Source of the DNA: DASPWW01 sp963803425
Lineage (GTDB): Bacteria; Actinomycetota; Thermoleophilia; Solirubrobacterales; 70-9
DNA: 64,000 bases
Assembly: GCA_963803425.1 (NCBI GenBank)
Contig: CAWDMA010000003.1
Location: 613,029 to 677,028 of the forward strand
Direction: 5' to 3'
This document shows positions 33,063 to 40,441 of the stretch, in pieces. The position numbers and the translations under genes were made by a program. The notes below the pieces were generated by a model. The model was not told where the DNA came from and did not search any database. It saw nothing but the letters and a program-made list of their open reading frames with translations. How positions within the stretch are numbered: position 1 is the first letter of the stretch; each line of letters begins with the position of its first letter.

Positions 33063-33225
33063 CGAAAACGGACCGTCTCCGACGCTGTCCGCCGTGGCCA
33101 CGACCTCACCGCCGTGCGCCAGTGAGATCACCCCCTCGGTCGCATTGACCACGGCACCGAACCAGTCGCCCTTGCGCTCGGTGGCCTCGCCGGTGTGGAG
33201 TCCGATCCGCCGCTGGATGGCGACC
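33063..33225 (-). pseudogene. Remnant of a class III adenylate/guanylate cyclase
   Basis: Only about 45 residues remain, RIGLHTGEATERKGDWFG followed by an AHGGEVVATADS stretch, the C-terminal half of a class III cyclase catalytic domain. Flanking sequence is unrelated in all frames. The whole 686-base gap between 32715 and 33401 otherwise contains only the tRNA half. Confidence 0.6.
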
Positions 33226-33401
33226 ACTCTCGTTTTACGTGTCGCTATCCATGCCTTGCGAGCTCTCAGCACCAGTCTCGAGGCCCTTCTTCGTAGAGAC
33301 GATAAGCAGGAGTCGCGGATCTCTGCGCTTGCCCCTGAAACGGAATCACCCCTGGGGCAGCCTCGGCAGGTCCTCTTGACTCCCTCGACTAAGCTGGCCG
33401 C

Positions 33402-34757
33402 TTGGGGACCGCGACCGGCACCGAGCTCGCCGCACGGACGCTGTGGCCGCATTTCGCGGCCCTCTCGGATCCCGCCACGACGATCGTGCGCGGCGAGGGG
33501 TGCTACGTCGAAGACGATCGCGGGCGCCGGTACCTCGATGCTCTGTCGGGGCTGTACTGCGTGCAGATCGGGTACTCGTTCGGCGAGGAGCTCGGCGCGG
33601 CGGCCGCGGCGCAGATGGGCGAGCTCCCCTACTTCCCGATCTGGGGGTTCGCACACCCGCCGGCGCAGCGGCTCGCCGACGCGATCGCGGAGCGGGCGCC
33701 GGGCGAGCTGAATCGGGTCTTCTTCGGCTCCGGTGGAGCCGACGCGGTCGAGTCCGCGTGGAAGCTGGCCCGCCAGTTCCACGCCTCGCGCGGTGAGCGC
33801 CGCTGGAAGGTTGTCGCCCGTCGCGACGCCTGGCACGGGACCTCGCTGGGCGCGCTCTCGATCAACGGCCTCGCCGCCTCCAGGACCCCATTCGAGCCGC
33901 TCGTTCCCGACGTCGTCCGGATCCGGAACACGGCGTCGTTCCGGCGCCCGGACGCGGAGTCGGAGGAGGAGCTCACAGCCTTTCTGCTCGACGAGGTTCG
34001 CAGCGCGATAGAGGGGGCCGGCCCCGACACGATCGCAATGGTGATCGCCGAGCCGGTTCAGAACGCGGGCGGCTCGCTGACGCCGCCGCGCGGGTACTGG
34101 CCGGGCCTGCGCGCGCTGTGCGACGAGTTCGGGGTCCTGCTGTGCGCGGACGAGGTGATCACCGGGTTCGGCCGGCTCGGGGAGTGGTTCGCGTCCCCGC
34201 TGTTCGAGATCGAGCCGGACATGATCACCTGCGCGAAGGGGCTTTCGTCCGGGTACGTCCCGATCGGCGCTCTGGTCGCCAGCGAGCGCGTCGTGGAGCC
34301 CTTCCTCGCCGACGATGCCGTCTTCAACCACGGCCTCACCTTCGGCGGGCATCCGGTGACGGCGGCGGTCGCGCTCAAGAACATCGAGGTGATGGAGCGG
34401 GAGGGCGTGCTCGCCAACGTCCGGGAGCAGGCTCCGGCGCTGCGCGCCGCGCTGGAGCCGCTGCTGGAGCTGCCGATCGTCGGCGAGCTGCGCGGCGCCG
34501 GGTTCTTCCTCGCCCTCGAGCTGGTCGCCGATCCTGCCACGAAGCGCTCCTTCGCGGACGCGGAGGCCGAGCATATCCTCGGCGACGTGATCTCCGAGCA
34601 GCTCTTCGAGCGGGGCCTGCTGTGCCGCACGGACGACCGGGTCGGCTCGGTGATCTCGATCGCTCCGCCGCTGATCGCGGGCGAGGCGGAGTTCAGCCGG
34701 ATCGCGGCCACGCTCCGAGACGTGCTGGCCGACGCCTGGACAGCCCACACCGCCTAG
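33402..34757 (+). CDS. Class III aminotransferase (omega-transaminase type)
   Basis: 451 residues. PLP lysine K279 (DMITCAKGLSSGYVPIGA), D250 in CADEVITGFGR, and GSGGADAVESAWKLAR binding the cofactor phosphate. Resembles putrescine, beta-alanine:pyruvate and other omega-amine transaminases. The start is a TTG about six bases from TAAGCT (33390-33395), again leaderless; no ATG/GTG precedes the conserved part. Confidence 0.93.
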   Translation: MGTATGTELAARTLWPHFAALSDPATTIVRGEGCYVEDDRGRRYLDALSGLYCVQIGYSFGEELGAAAAAQMGELPYFPIWGFAHPPAQRLADAIAERAPGELNRVFFGSGGADAVESAWKLARQFHASRGERRWKVVARRDAWHGTSLGALSINGLAASRTPFEPLVPDVVRIRNTASFRRPDAESEEELTAFLLDEVRSAIEGAGPDTIAMVIAEPVQNAGGSLTPPRGYWPGLRALCDEFGVLLCADEVITGFGRLGEWFASPLFEIEPDMITCAKGLSSGYVPIGALVASERVVEPFLADDAVFNHGLTFGGHPVTAAVALKNIEVMEREGVLANVREQAPALRAALEPLLELPIVGELRGAGFFLALELVADPATKRSFADAEAEHILGDVISEQLFERGLLCRTDDRVGSVISIAPPLIAGEAEFSRIAATLRDVLADAWTAHTA

Positions 34758-34760
34758 GGT
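34755..34760 (+). promoter_or_regulatory. -10 box for mscL
   Basis: TAGGGT overlapping the stop of the aminotransferase gene, six bases before the mscL ATG; leaderless. Confidence 0.55.
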
Positions 34761-34766
34761 GGGACG

Positions 34767-35174
34767 ATGCTGAGGGGCTTCAAGGACTTCGTCATGCGCG
34801 GCAACCTGATCGAGGTCGCGGTCGGCCTCGTGATGGCGCTTGCCACGTACGCCCTCGTGCAGGCGCTGATCGCCGACCTGATCACGCCCCTGATCGGCGC
34901 GGCCGTGGGCGAGCCGAGCTTCACCGACCTCACCTTCACGATCAACGGCAGCGAGTTCCGCTACGGCGACTTCCTGAACCGTGTGATCACGTTCGTATCG
35001 ATCGCGGCCGCCGTCTACGTCTTCATCGTCCGGCCGTACGAGCTGTACCAGCAGCGCCGCGGGATCGGCCCGGACACGCGCCCGTGCCCCGAGTGCACGA
35101 CCGAGATCCCGGTGGCGGCGACGCGGTGCCCCGCCTGCACGGCGCAGATCGGTTCCGCCACCGAGGCCGGCTGA
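34767..35174 (+). CDS. mscL: Large-conductance mechanosensitive channel with C-terminal zinc ribbon
   Basis: 135 residues. N-terminal helix FKDFVMRGNLIEVAVGLVMA and the two pore helices are standard MscL; it opens under membrane tension to release solutes. After helix 2 the usual helical bundle is replaced by a zinc-ribbon-like segment with C107, C110, C121 and C124 (CPEC...CPAC). A secreted hydrolase gene follows seven bases later. Confidence 0.95.
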   Translation: MLRGFKDFVMRGNLIEVAVGLVMALATYALVQALIADLITPLIGAAVGEPSFTDLTFTINGSEFRYGDFLNRVITFVSIAAAVYVFIVRPYELYQQRRGIGPDTRPCPECTTEIPVAATRCPACTAQIGSATEAG

Positions 35175-35181
35175 GCCGATC

Positions 35182-36546
35182 GTGAGAGCATCGATCGCAG
35201 CGATCTGTGCGGCCGCGGTGGCGGCGCTGCTCGCGGCGCCCGCCGGCGCCCAGGTCGCGGCGAGCCCGGTCACCGTCCAGGGAGCGGAGGCGCCGGGTCC
35301 GAAGGCATACGACAAGGTGTTCGTGAACAAGTTCGGGCCGCGCGGCGCCGACCGCGTGCTCGTGCTCGCACCCGGCACGATCGCCGGCGCCGGTGACTTC
35401 ACGCTGCTCGCCGAGGAGCTCGTGAAGCGGGTGCCGGACCTGCAGGTGTGGGCGGTCGACCGGCGCAGCCAGGCGCTCGAGGACACGAGCCTGTTCGCGG
35501 ACGCGCTCGCCGGCCGCGCCACACCCGACCAGGCGTTCGACTACTACCTCGGGTGGCTGCTCGATCCCTCGATCAAGCCTCACTACCAGCCGCTCGACGA
35601 CGAGCAGTTCGGGTTCGTCCGCGACTGGGGGCTGAAGGTGTCGATCAACGACCTCCACAGGGTCGTCCGCAAGGCCGGGAAGCGGGGCCGCCAGGTGGTG
35701 CTGGGCGGCCACTCGCTGGGCGCGTCGACCGCGGTCGCGTACGCCGCGTGGGATTTCAAGCACCGGCCCGGCTTTCGCGACCTGGACGGGCTGGTGCTGA
35801 TCGACGGCGGCCTGCTCGGATCCTTCGACGGCTCCACCCGGAGCGAGGCGGCGCAGGACCTGGCCGAGCTGGACCAGGGCTCCCCGTTCACCGACCTGCT
35901 CGGGATCGGGCTGCCGTGGACGGCCGGGGTGTTCGTCGAGACGGGCGCCGTGTATGCGCTGCGCGACCCGACCGGGCCGTCCGCCGTTCAGCAGTTCCCG
36001 CTGCTGCCGCCGCAGTTCGACCCCGGGCTCGACGTCACCAACCGTGCCCTGCTCGGGTACGCGCTCGACTCGGACACCTCGCCGCCGGAGCTGTCGCTGA
36101 TCCACGCGCGTATGGGGTACTTGGCAGCATCGGGCGATCCCCGAGACTGGGAGGACGGCGAGGTGAGCACGGTCGAGCGGCTCGCCCAGACGTTCGGGCA
36201 GGAGCCGGTGAACGGGGTCGAGTGGTACTACCCCCGCCGCCTCAACATCGACGTCGACGGCGCGGACAAGCTGAAGCGGAACGGCGCGACGAAGCTGCTC
36301 GGGCTGCGGACGTGGCACTCGCGCCAGATCAAGCTGCCGCTTTACGCGCTGCAGACCTCGCTCGCCGGCGCCGACGTGCTCGGCGGGGCGCGCCGGCTCG
36401 TGCACCGCTCGCGCGTGAAGCCCCGGCAGGCGACGCTCGTCGACGCCTCCGCGACCCACAGCCACCTCGATCCGCTCACCGCCCGCCCCGAGGCGAGCAA
36501 GCTGCTGCAGACGGTTGTCCCGTTCCTGAAGCGCGCTTTCCGGTAG
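35182..36546 (+). CDS. Secreted alpha/beta-hydrolase
   Basis: 454 residues with a signal peptide (1-23, AGAQ). Alpha/beta-hydrolase core with nucleophile S178 in GGHSLGAS, a likely catalytic histidine in ATHSHLDPL near the C-terminus, and an oxyanion turn after VLVLAPG. Larger than simple esterases, with an extra 200-residue cap. It may act on extracellular esters or polyesters; substrate unknown. Confidence 0.85.
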   Translation: MRASIAAICAAAVAALLAAPAGAQVAASPVTVQGAEAPGPKAYDKVFVNKFGPRGADRVLVLAPGTIAGAGDFTLLAEELVKRVPDLQVWAVDRRSQALEDTSLFADALAGRATPDQAFDYYLGWLLDPSIKPHYQPLDDEQFGFVRDWGLKVSINDLHRVVRKAGKRGRQVVLGGHSLGASTAVAYAAWDFKHRPGFRDLDGLVLIDGGLLGSFDGSTRSEAAQDLAELDQGSPFTDLLGIGLPWTAGVFVETGAVYALRDPTGPSAVQQFPLLPPQFDPGLDVTNRALLGYALDSDTSPPELSLIHARMGYLAASGDPRDWEDGEVSTVERLAQTFGQEPVNGVEWYYPRRLNIDVDGADKLKRNGATKLLGLRTWHSRQIKLPLYALQTSLAGADVLGGARRLVHRSRVKPRQATLVDASATHSHLDPLTARPEASKLLQTVVPFLKRAFR

Positions 36547-36556
36547 GGCTGCCGCG

Positions 36557-37360
36557 CTACGCGGCGACCGGGATCGCTGGCCGGCGCGCCGCCGGCTCGA
36601 CCAACGAGGCGAGGATCTCCCGGGAGTGGCTTCGGAAGAAGAAGTGGCCGCCGCGTCCCTCCACCGCGGGGATGCCGGCCGGGAGCGCCGCTGCGAGTCT
36701 GAGCGCGTGCCCGACCGGGACGAGCCGGTCTCGGCGCGCGTGCCACAGGGTGACCGGCCCCGGGACTTCCTCCGGCTCGAACCCCCACGGCCGGCAGCAC
36801 ACCTCGTAGTCCTCGACCATCGCCCCAGGCGGGGTCAGCCTGCGCAGCCCCATCGCGCCCAGTCCGGCGGCCGCCAGCGCCGGTCCGAGGACCGGAGTCC
36901 CGAACGCGAGGTGGGGGACCCGGTAGCGGAGCCGGAACCGGCCCGAGCGCGCCGCGCGCGGAGGGGGCAGCGTGCTAACCGCGGCGACGGCGCTAACCCG
37001 CTCCGGCATCGCCCACGCGCATGCGAGCGCGTACGGGGCGCCGGCCGAGACCCCGACGACCGCGAAGCGCCGCCATCCGAGCTCGTCGGCGAGGTCCTCG
37101 ACGTCCGCGGCGTACCCGGCGACGGTCCGGCCCGGGTGCGGATCGGATCCGCCGAAGCCGGGGCGCTCCAGCGCGACGTAGCGGAGGCCGAGCGCCGCGA
37201 TCGCCGCGTCGAGAATCGGAGTCCGCCATCGCGGCGAGCCGATCGCCCCGTGCAGGTAGAGGACCGGGTACCCGTCAGCCGCGCCAACCGCCGAATACGC
37301 CGCCCGCCGCCCGTCCCGAAGGCGGATCTCGGCCTTGAGGTGAAGGTGTCCGTTGCGCAT
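36557..37360 (-). CDS. Alpha/beta-hydrolase, cytoplasmic
   Basis: 267 residues, compact alpha/beta-hydrolase: LYLHGAIGSP, nucleophile S105 in GVSAGAPYA, an acid residue in WHARRDRLVP and a late histidine (RGGHFFF). No signal peptide. Probably an esterase or epoxide-hydrolase relative. It ends 10 bases from the convergent secreted hydrolase gene. Confidence 0.88.
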   Translation of the reverse strand: MRNGHLHLKAEIRLRDGRRAAYSAVGAADGYPVLYLHGAIGSPRWRTPILDAAIAALGLRYVALERPGFGGSDPHPGRTVAGYAADVEDLADELGWRRFAVVGVSAGAPYALACAWAMPERVSAVAAVSTLPPPRAARSGRFRLRYRVPHLAFGTPVLGPALAAAGLGAMGLRRLTPPGAMVEDYEVCCRPWGFEPEEVPGPVTLWHARRDRLVPVGHALRLAAALPAGIPAVEGRGGHFFFRSHSREILASLVEPAARRPAIPVAA

Positions 37361-37504
37361 CTCGCGCCAGATTCGCCTGCTAACCGGAACTTAGCTGCGA
37401 CCCGCGGCGAGGTTGTCACGAATCGGTGATCGGCCCGAGACGGTCGAGCAGCCTGTCGATCGCGGCGGCGACCGCGGCCGCCACCGAGCTCGGACCCGGT
37501 CCGC

Positions 37505-38251
37505 CTAGCGGGCGCTGATGCGGGACAGGCCGACGCGGATCCGGTTGCGATCGACTCTGCCGTCGATCCCTTCCACCCGACCGGAGCTCGTGTACTGCCA
37601 CACCGACCACCCCTCGCTGTCCCAGTTGTCGGCGGGGACGCTCGGCTTCTTCACGCCCCAGTTGGCGACCCACAGCGGGTGACCCTTGCGGGCGAACCTC
37701 TTCGTGTCCCCCGTCGCCCTCCAGCTCGATGTGTTCGTGTAGATGATCGCCTTCTCCCCGAGCTTGTGCTCGACACGATCGAGCCACACCCGCACCCACC
37801 GGCGGAGCTGCTTCGGCGAGAGCCCGCCGAACGGGGCCTCGAGGTCGAGCGCGGGGAGCAGATCGTCGCCGCGCATGGCGCCGACCGACTTCACGAACAC
37901 GCGCGCCTCCCTGCGCGCGTCCCGCTGCGTGCGCTTCTTGCCGCCCCCGCCGGCGAACGCGCGGTGGTAAGCGCCGACGCGGATCCCGGCGTCACGGGCG
38001 GCCTCGTAGTTTCGGTCGTACCACCCGTCGGCCCCGCACTCGTCTGCGGCCACGCTGCAGTCCGAGCCGCTGCCGCGGCTTGCCTGCACGAAGGCGAAGT
38101 CGATCCCCGCGTCGGCGACCCGCGCCCACCTGATCTTCCCCTGGAACCGGGAGACGTCGATCCCCTGCTCGGGTCGCGCCGCCGCGGCGGGCGCGGCGAG
38201 CGCGAGGGCCGCGGCGAGCGCGGTCAGGGCCGCGGTGAGCAGGCGCGTCAT
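37505..38251 (-). CDS. Secreted GH25 lysozyme-type muramidase
   Basis: 248 residues: a signal peptide (1-24), then a GH25 barrel with GIDVSRFQGKIRW (D32) and the catalytic pair D136/E138 in PALDLEAP. It cleaves peptidoglycan glycan strands, presumably of its own wall or neighbours. No wall-binding repeats are attached. The 144 bases downstream of it hold no gene. ATG overlaps the VOC gene stop. Confidence 0.9.
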   Translation of the reverse strand: MTRLLTAALTALAAALALAAPAAAARPEQGIDVSRFQGKIRWARVADAGIDFAFVQASRGSGSDCSVAADECGADGWYDRNYEAARDAGIRVGAYHRAFAGGGGKKRTQRDARREARVFVKSVGAMRGDDLLPALDLEAPFGGLSPKQLRRWVRVWLDRVEHKLGEKAIIYTNTSSWRATGDTKRFARKGHPLWVANWGVKKPSVPADNWDSEGWSVWQYTSSGRVEGIDGRVDRNRIRVGLSRISAR

Positions 38252-38580
38252 TCGGCCGCGGCGGCGAGCGCGAACGGACTTCCCTCGGAGTCGCGGCACA
38301 CGGCCCACCGCTCACCCGGGTGGACCACGGAGCCGCCAAGATCGAGCACCCGATCGAGCGCCGCGGGGAGGTCGGCGACGTCGAAGTAGGGCAGCGACGC
38401 GGTGTCGCCCGGCCCCGGCCCCCGCTCGTGGACGCCGAGCCGGAGACCGTCGCCGTCGGCCTCCCATCCCGCGCCGGACTCGGGGCCGCGCGGCGCCAGC
38501 TCGGCGCCGAGCAGCCCGTTCCAGAAGCGGCGGGCGCGTTCGGGGTCGTCGGCCGGGAACTCGATCAGCGGGGTGGCCAC
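38248..38580 (-). CDS. VOC (glyoxalase-like) family protein
   Basis: 110 residues with one VOC beta-alpha-beta-beta-beta repeat (IEFPADDPERARRFWNGLLG; YFDVADLPAALDRVLDLGG). Function unknown; such proteins are often dioxygenases, lyases or resistance proteins. GTG start at 38580, coupled to the GH25 gene by a four-base overlap. Confidence 0.85.
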   Translation of the reverse strand: MATPLIEFPADDPERARRFWNGLLGAELAPRGPESGAGWEADGDGLRLGVHERGPGPGDTASLPYFDVADLPAALDRVLDLGGSVVHPGERWAVCRDSEGSPFALAAAAE

Positions 38581-38626
38581 GCCCCGAGTATTGCGCGATC
38601 GCGCGGCCCGTCTCGCAAGCGCCGGT

Positions 38627-38845
38627 TCAGGCCCTGGTCGCCCGGCGGGGCCGTCCTCCACTCGCCGCTTCGGGGCTCGTGAACCGGGTGACGTCGTCGC
38701 CGTCAGGCTCCAGCCGATACGTGCGCACCCCCTTGAACAGCCCCAGCGGCATCCCGCCGGCCCAACTCATCCCCGGTCCCGGGTCGATCTGCGCGACCTT
38801 GACCGCAAACGCCCGGTCGGGGTTCGCCTCATCGATCCTCGCCTT
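38627..38845 (-). pseudogene. C-terminal remnant of an SRPBCC/START-like protein
   Basis: About 70 residues with the typical second-half signature (AFAVKVAQIDPGPGMSWAGG then MPLGLFKGVRTYRLEP), but there is no N-terminal half: the frame runs straight into the 3' end of the monooxygenase-like gene, overlapping it by 17 bases. The end is also shortened. A broken gene between two intact ones. Confidence 0.6.
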
Positions 38846-39155
38846 CCTCGGCGGCCAGCATCCGGTACGAGCCGACCACCTCGGCGTCCTGGACGACGGG
38901 TCCCTCCATGCACCGGTCGGTGATCTCGCGCTGGAACTCCCGGAAGGCGGCGGTCTCGGCGAGCGGGTTGGAGCCGTCCTCACCGTCCGTGAAGGCGACG
39001 TGCACGAAGCTGACGCCGTCCGCGAGCCGGAAGGTCGCGTAGCGCACGCCCCCCGGATCGCTCTCGGCGAGCTCCGCGAACACCCGATCCACGAGCCGGG
39101 CGTTCTCGTCGGCGAGCTCGGGCTTGGTTCGGTACCGGACGACGACCCTTCTCAT
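38829..39155 (-). CDS. Antibiotic-biosynthesis-monooxygenase-like (dimeric ferredoxin fold) protein
   Basis: 108 residues, RRVVVRYRTKPELADENARL and VHVAFTDGEDGSNPL are in line with the ABM/EthD-like ferredoxin fold. Activity unknown. ATG 39155 has GAGGAG upstream. Diverges from the ArsR-type regulator across a 63-base gap with three operator half-sites, so it is probably controlled by that regulator. Confidence 0.75.
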   Translation of the reverse strand: MRRVVVRYRTKPELADENARLVDRVFAELAESDPGGVRYATFRLADGVSFVHVAFTDGEDGSNPLAETAAFREFQREITDRCMEGPVVQDAEVVGSYRMLAAEEGEDR

Positions 39156-39183
39156 GGTCGGCTCCTCTCGACGTGTGGTTAAT

Positions 39184-39218
39184 GGTAACTCGTACGTTAC
39201 CGTAGCCGCAGCGTTACC
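39184..39218. promoter_or_regulatory. Three GTTACC half-sites: ArsR-type operator
   Basis: GGTAAC (39184-39189) and GTTACC (39196-39201) form a dyad around TCGTAC; a third GTTACC (39213-39218) abuts the regulator's ATG, 17 bases on. Lies between the divergent monooxygenase-like and ArsR-type genes. Confidence 0.65.
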
Positions 39219-39566
39219 ATGCGACGGATGGCGCACACCGAGCCGGCCGGAGACCCGTTCGAGGCGCTCGGCGATCCAAACCGCAGAGCGATCGTGGAGC
39301 TGCTCGGCAGGGGGGAGGGCTCGGTGCGCGAGCTCGCGGACGAGCTTCCGATCAGCCGCCCCGCGGTGTCGCGCCACCTGCGGCTGCTGAAGGAGGCGGG
39401 CCTGGTCGTCGATCGGGCCGAGGGGGCCCGGCGGCTGTACCGCCTCCACGACGAGGGGATCGACGCCGTCCGCGCCTACCTGGAGCAGGTGTGGGGCGAG
39501 GGCGCGGCCCGGTTCAAGCTGGTCGCCGAGAACACCGCGGAGTCGGGGCGGCTGGGGAGGCGCTGA
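39219..39566 (+). CDS. ArsR-family transcriptional repressor
   Basis: 115 residues with a winged helix: DPNRRAIVELL, then recognition helix SRPAVSRHLRLLKEAGLV (about 45-65). No metal-binding cysteines, so it belongs to the ArsR subgroup usually paired with SRPBCC/AHSA1 genes, as here. It probably represses itself and the divergent gene through the GTTACC sites. Confidence 0.92.
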   Translation: MRRMAHTEPAGDPFEALGDPNRRAIVELLGRGEGSVRELADELPISRPAVSRHLRLLKEAGLVVDRAEGARRLYRLHDEGIDAVRAYLEQVWGEGAARFKLVAENTAESGRLGRR

Positions 39567-40003
39567 TCGAACCGCTCGAGCTCTCGTTCGACGTCGCGTG
39601 CTCGCCCGAGCACGCGTTCGAGGTGTGGGCGACGAAGATCTCGATGTGGTGGCCGAAGCGGCACTCGGTCTCCGGCGATCCCGACCTGACGGTGACGATC
39701 GAGCCGCGCCAGGGGGGACGGATCTACGAGCGGAGCGGGGACGGCGCCGAGCACGACTGGGGCAGGGTGACCGAGTGGGCGCCGCCGCGCCGGCTCGCCT
39801 ACCTGTGGCACATCGCGTGGGACCCGGCCGAGGCCACCCAGGTGGAGATCACGTTCACGCCCGCGGGCGCCGAGGGCACCCGGGTCGGGATCGTCCATCG
39901 GGGATGGGAGAGGTTCGGCGCCGACGCGCCGGCGATGCGCGATCGCAACCGGGCTGGGTGGTCGGCCCTGATCGTTCCGTTCTCGTCCGCCTGCGCCAGC
40001 TAG
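39563..40003 (+). CDS. SRPBCC/AHSA1-domain protein
   Basis: About 146 residues, helix-grip fold for hydrophobic ligands: LSFDVACSPEHAFEVWATKI, GGRIYERSGDG and a C-terminal GWSALIVPFSSA. The regulator's stop lies in the only plausible start: a CTG at 39563 overlapping TGA. No ATG, GTG or TTG fits before the conserved part, so a rare CTG start coupled to the regulator is inferred. Confidence 0.82.
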   Translation: MIEPLELSFDVACSPEHAFEVWATKISMWWPKRHSVSGDPDLTVTIEPRQGGRIYERSGDGAEHDWGRVTEWAPPRRLAYLWHIAWDPAEATQVEITFTPAGAEGTRVGIVHRGWERFGADAPAMRDRNRAGWSALIVPFSSACAS

Positions 40004-40419
40004 CCCTCCCCGCCGGACATCGCGGTCGACTGGCCGACCTCGATCAGGTGGCCGTCCGGATCGCGCACATAGCACCGGATCTCGGTGGCGCGCTGGATCG
40101 GCGGCGTCACGAACTCGGCCCCGCGCGAGCTCCACTGCTCATGCACCCGCCTTATGTCCGCGACCCTGATGTTCAGGAAGCTCGACACCCTGTTCGGGTC
40201 GGACGGGGCCTCCAGAACCACCTCGGGCTTGTCGTCGGTCGGCCCGCCGCCGATGTTGATGATGATCCAGGCGTTGGCGAGCTTCACCATCGACGGCTCG
40301 CCCTCCATCACAACCTCTCCGCCGAGCACCTCCGAGTAGAACCTTCGGGAGCGCGCGACGTCGTCGGAGACGACGAAGTGGGTGAGTAGGATGCCCTCGG
40401 CAGGGGCTGGCAGCGGCAT
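40000..40419 (-). CDS. VOC-family (glyoxalase/dioxygenase-like) protein
   Basis: 139 residues with paired VOC motifs: LLTHFVVSDDVARSRRFYSE, IIINIGGGPTDDKPEV and IRCYVRDPDGHLIEVGQ, the last with the usual metal-ligand glutamate. Function unknown. ATG with AGGAGA upstream; convergent with the SRPBCC gene. Confidence 0.88.
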   Translation of the reverse strand: MPLPAPAEGILLTHFVVSDDVARSRRFYSEVLGGEVVMEGEPSMVKLANAWIIINIGGGPTDDKPEVVLEAPSDPNRVSSFLNIRVADIRRVHEQWSSRGAEFVTPPIQRATEIRCYVRDPDGHLIEVGQSTAMSGGEG

Positions 40420-40441
40420 GGGTCTCTCCTCGATTGTCGGG

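Noticed and set aside
32466..35522. A 1018-codon open frame on the minus strand
   Set aside because: It runs antisense to the aminotransferase and mscL genes and through the cyclase and tRNA remnants. GC-rich codon bias opens such frames; only its last part overlaps a real cupin gene in another frame.
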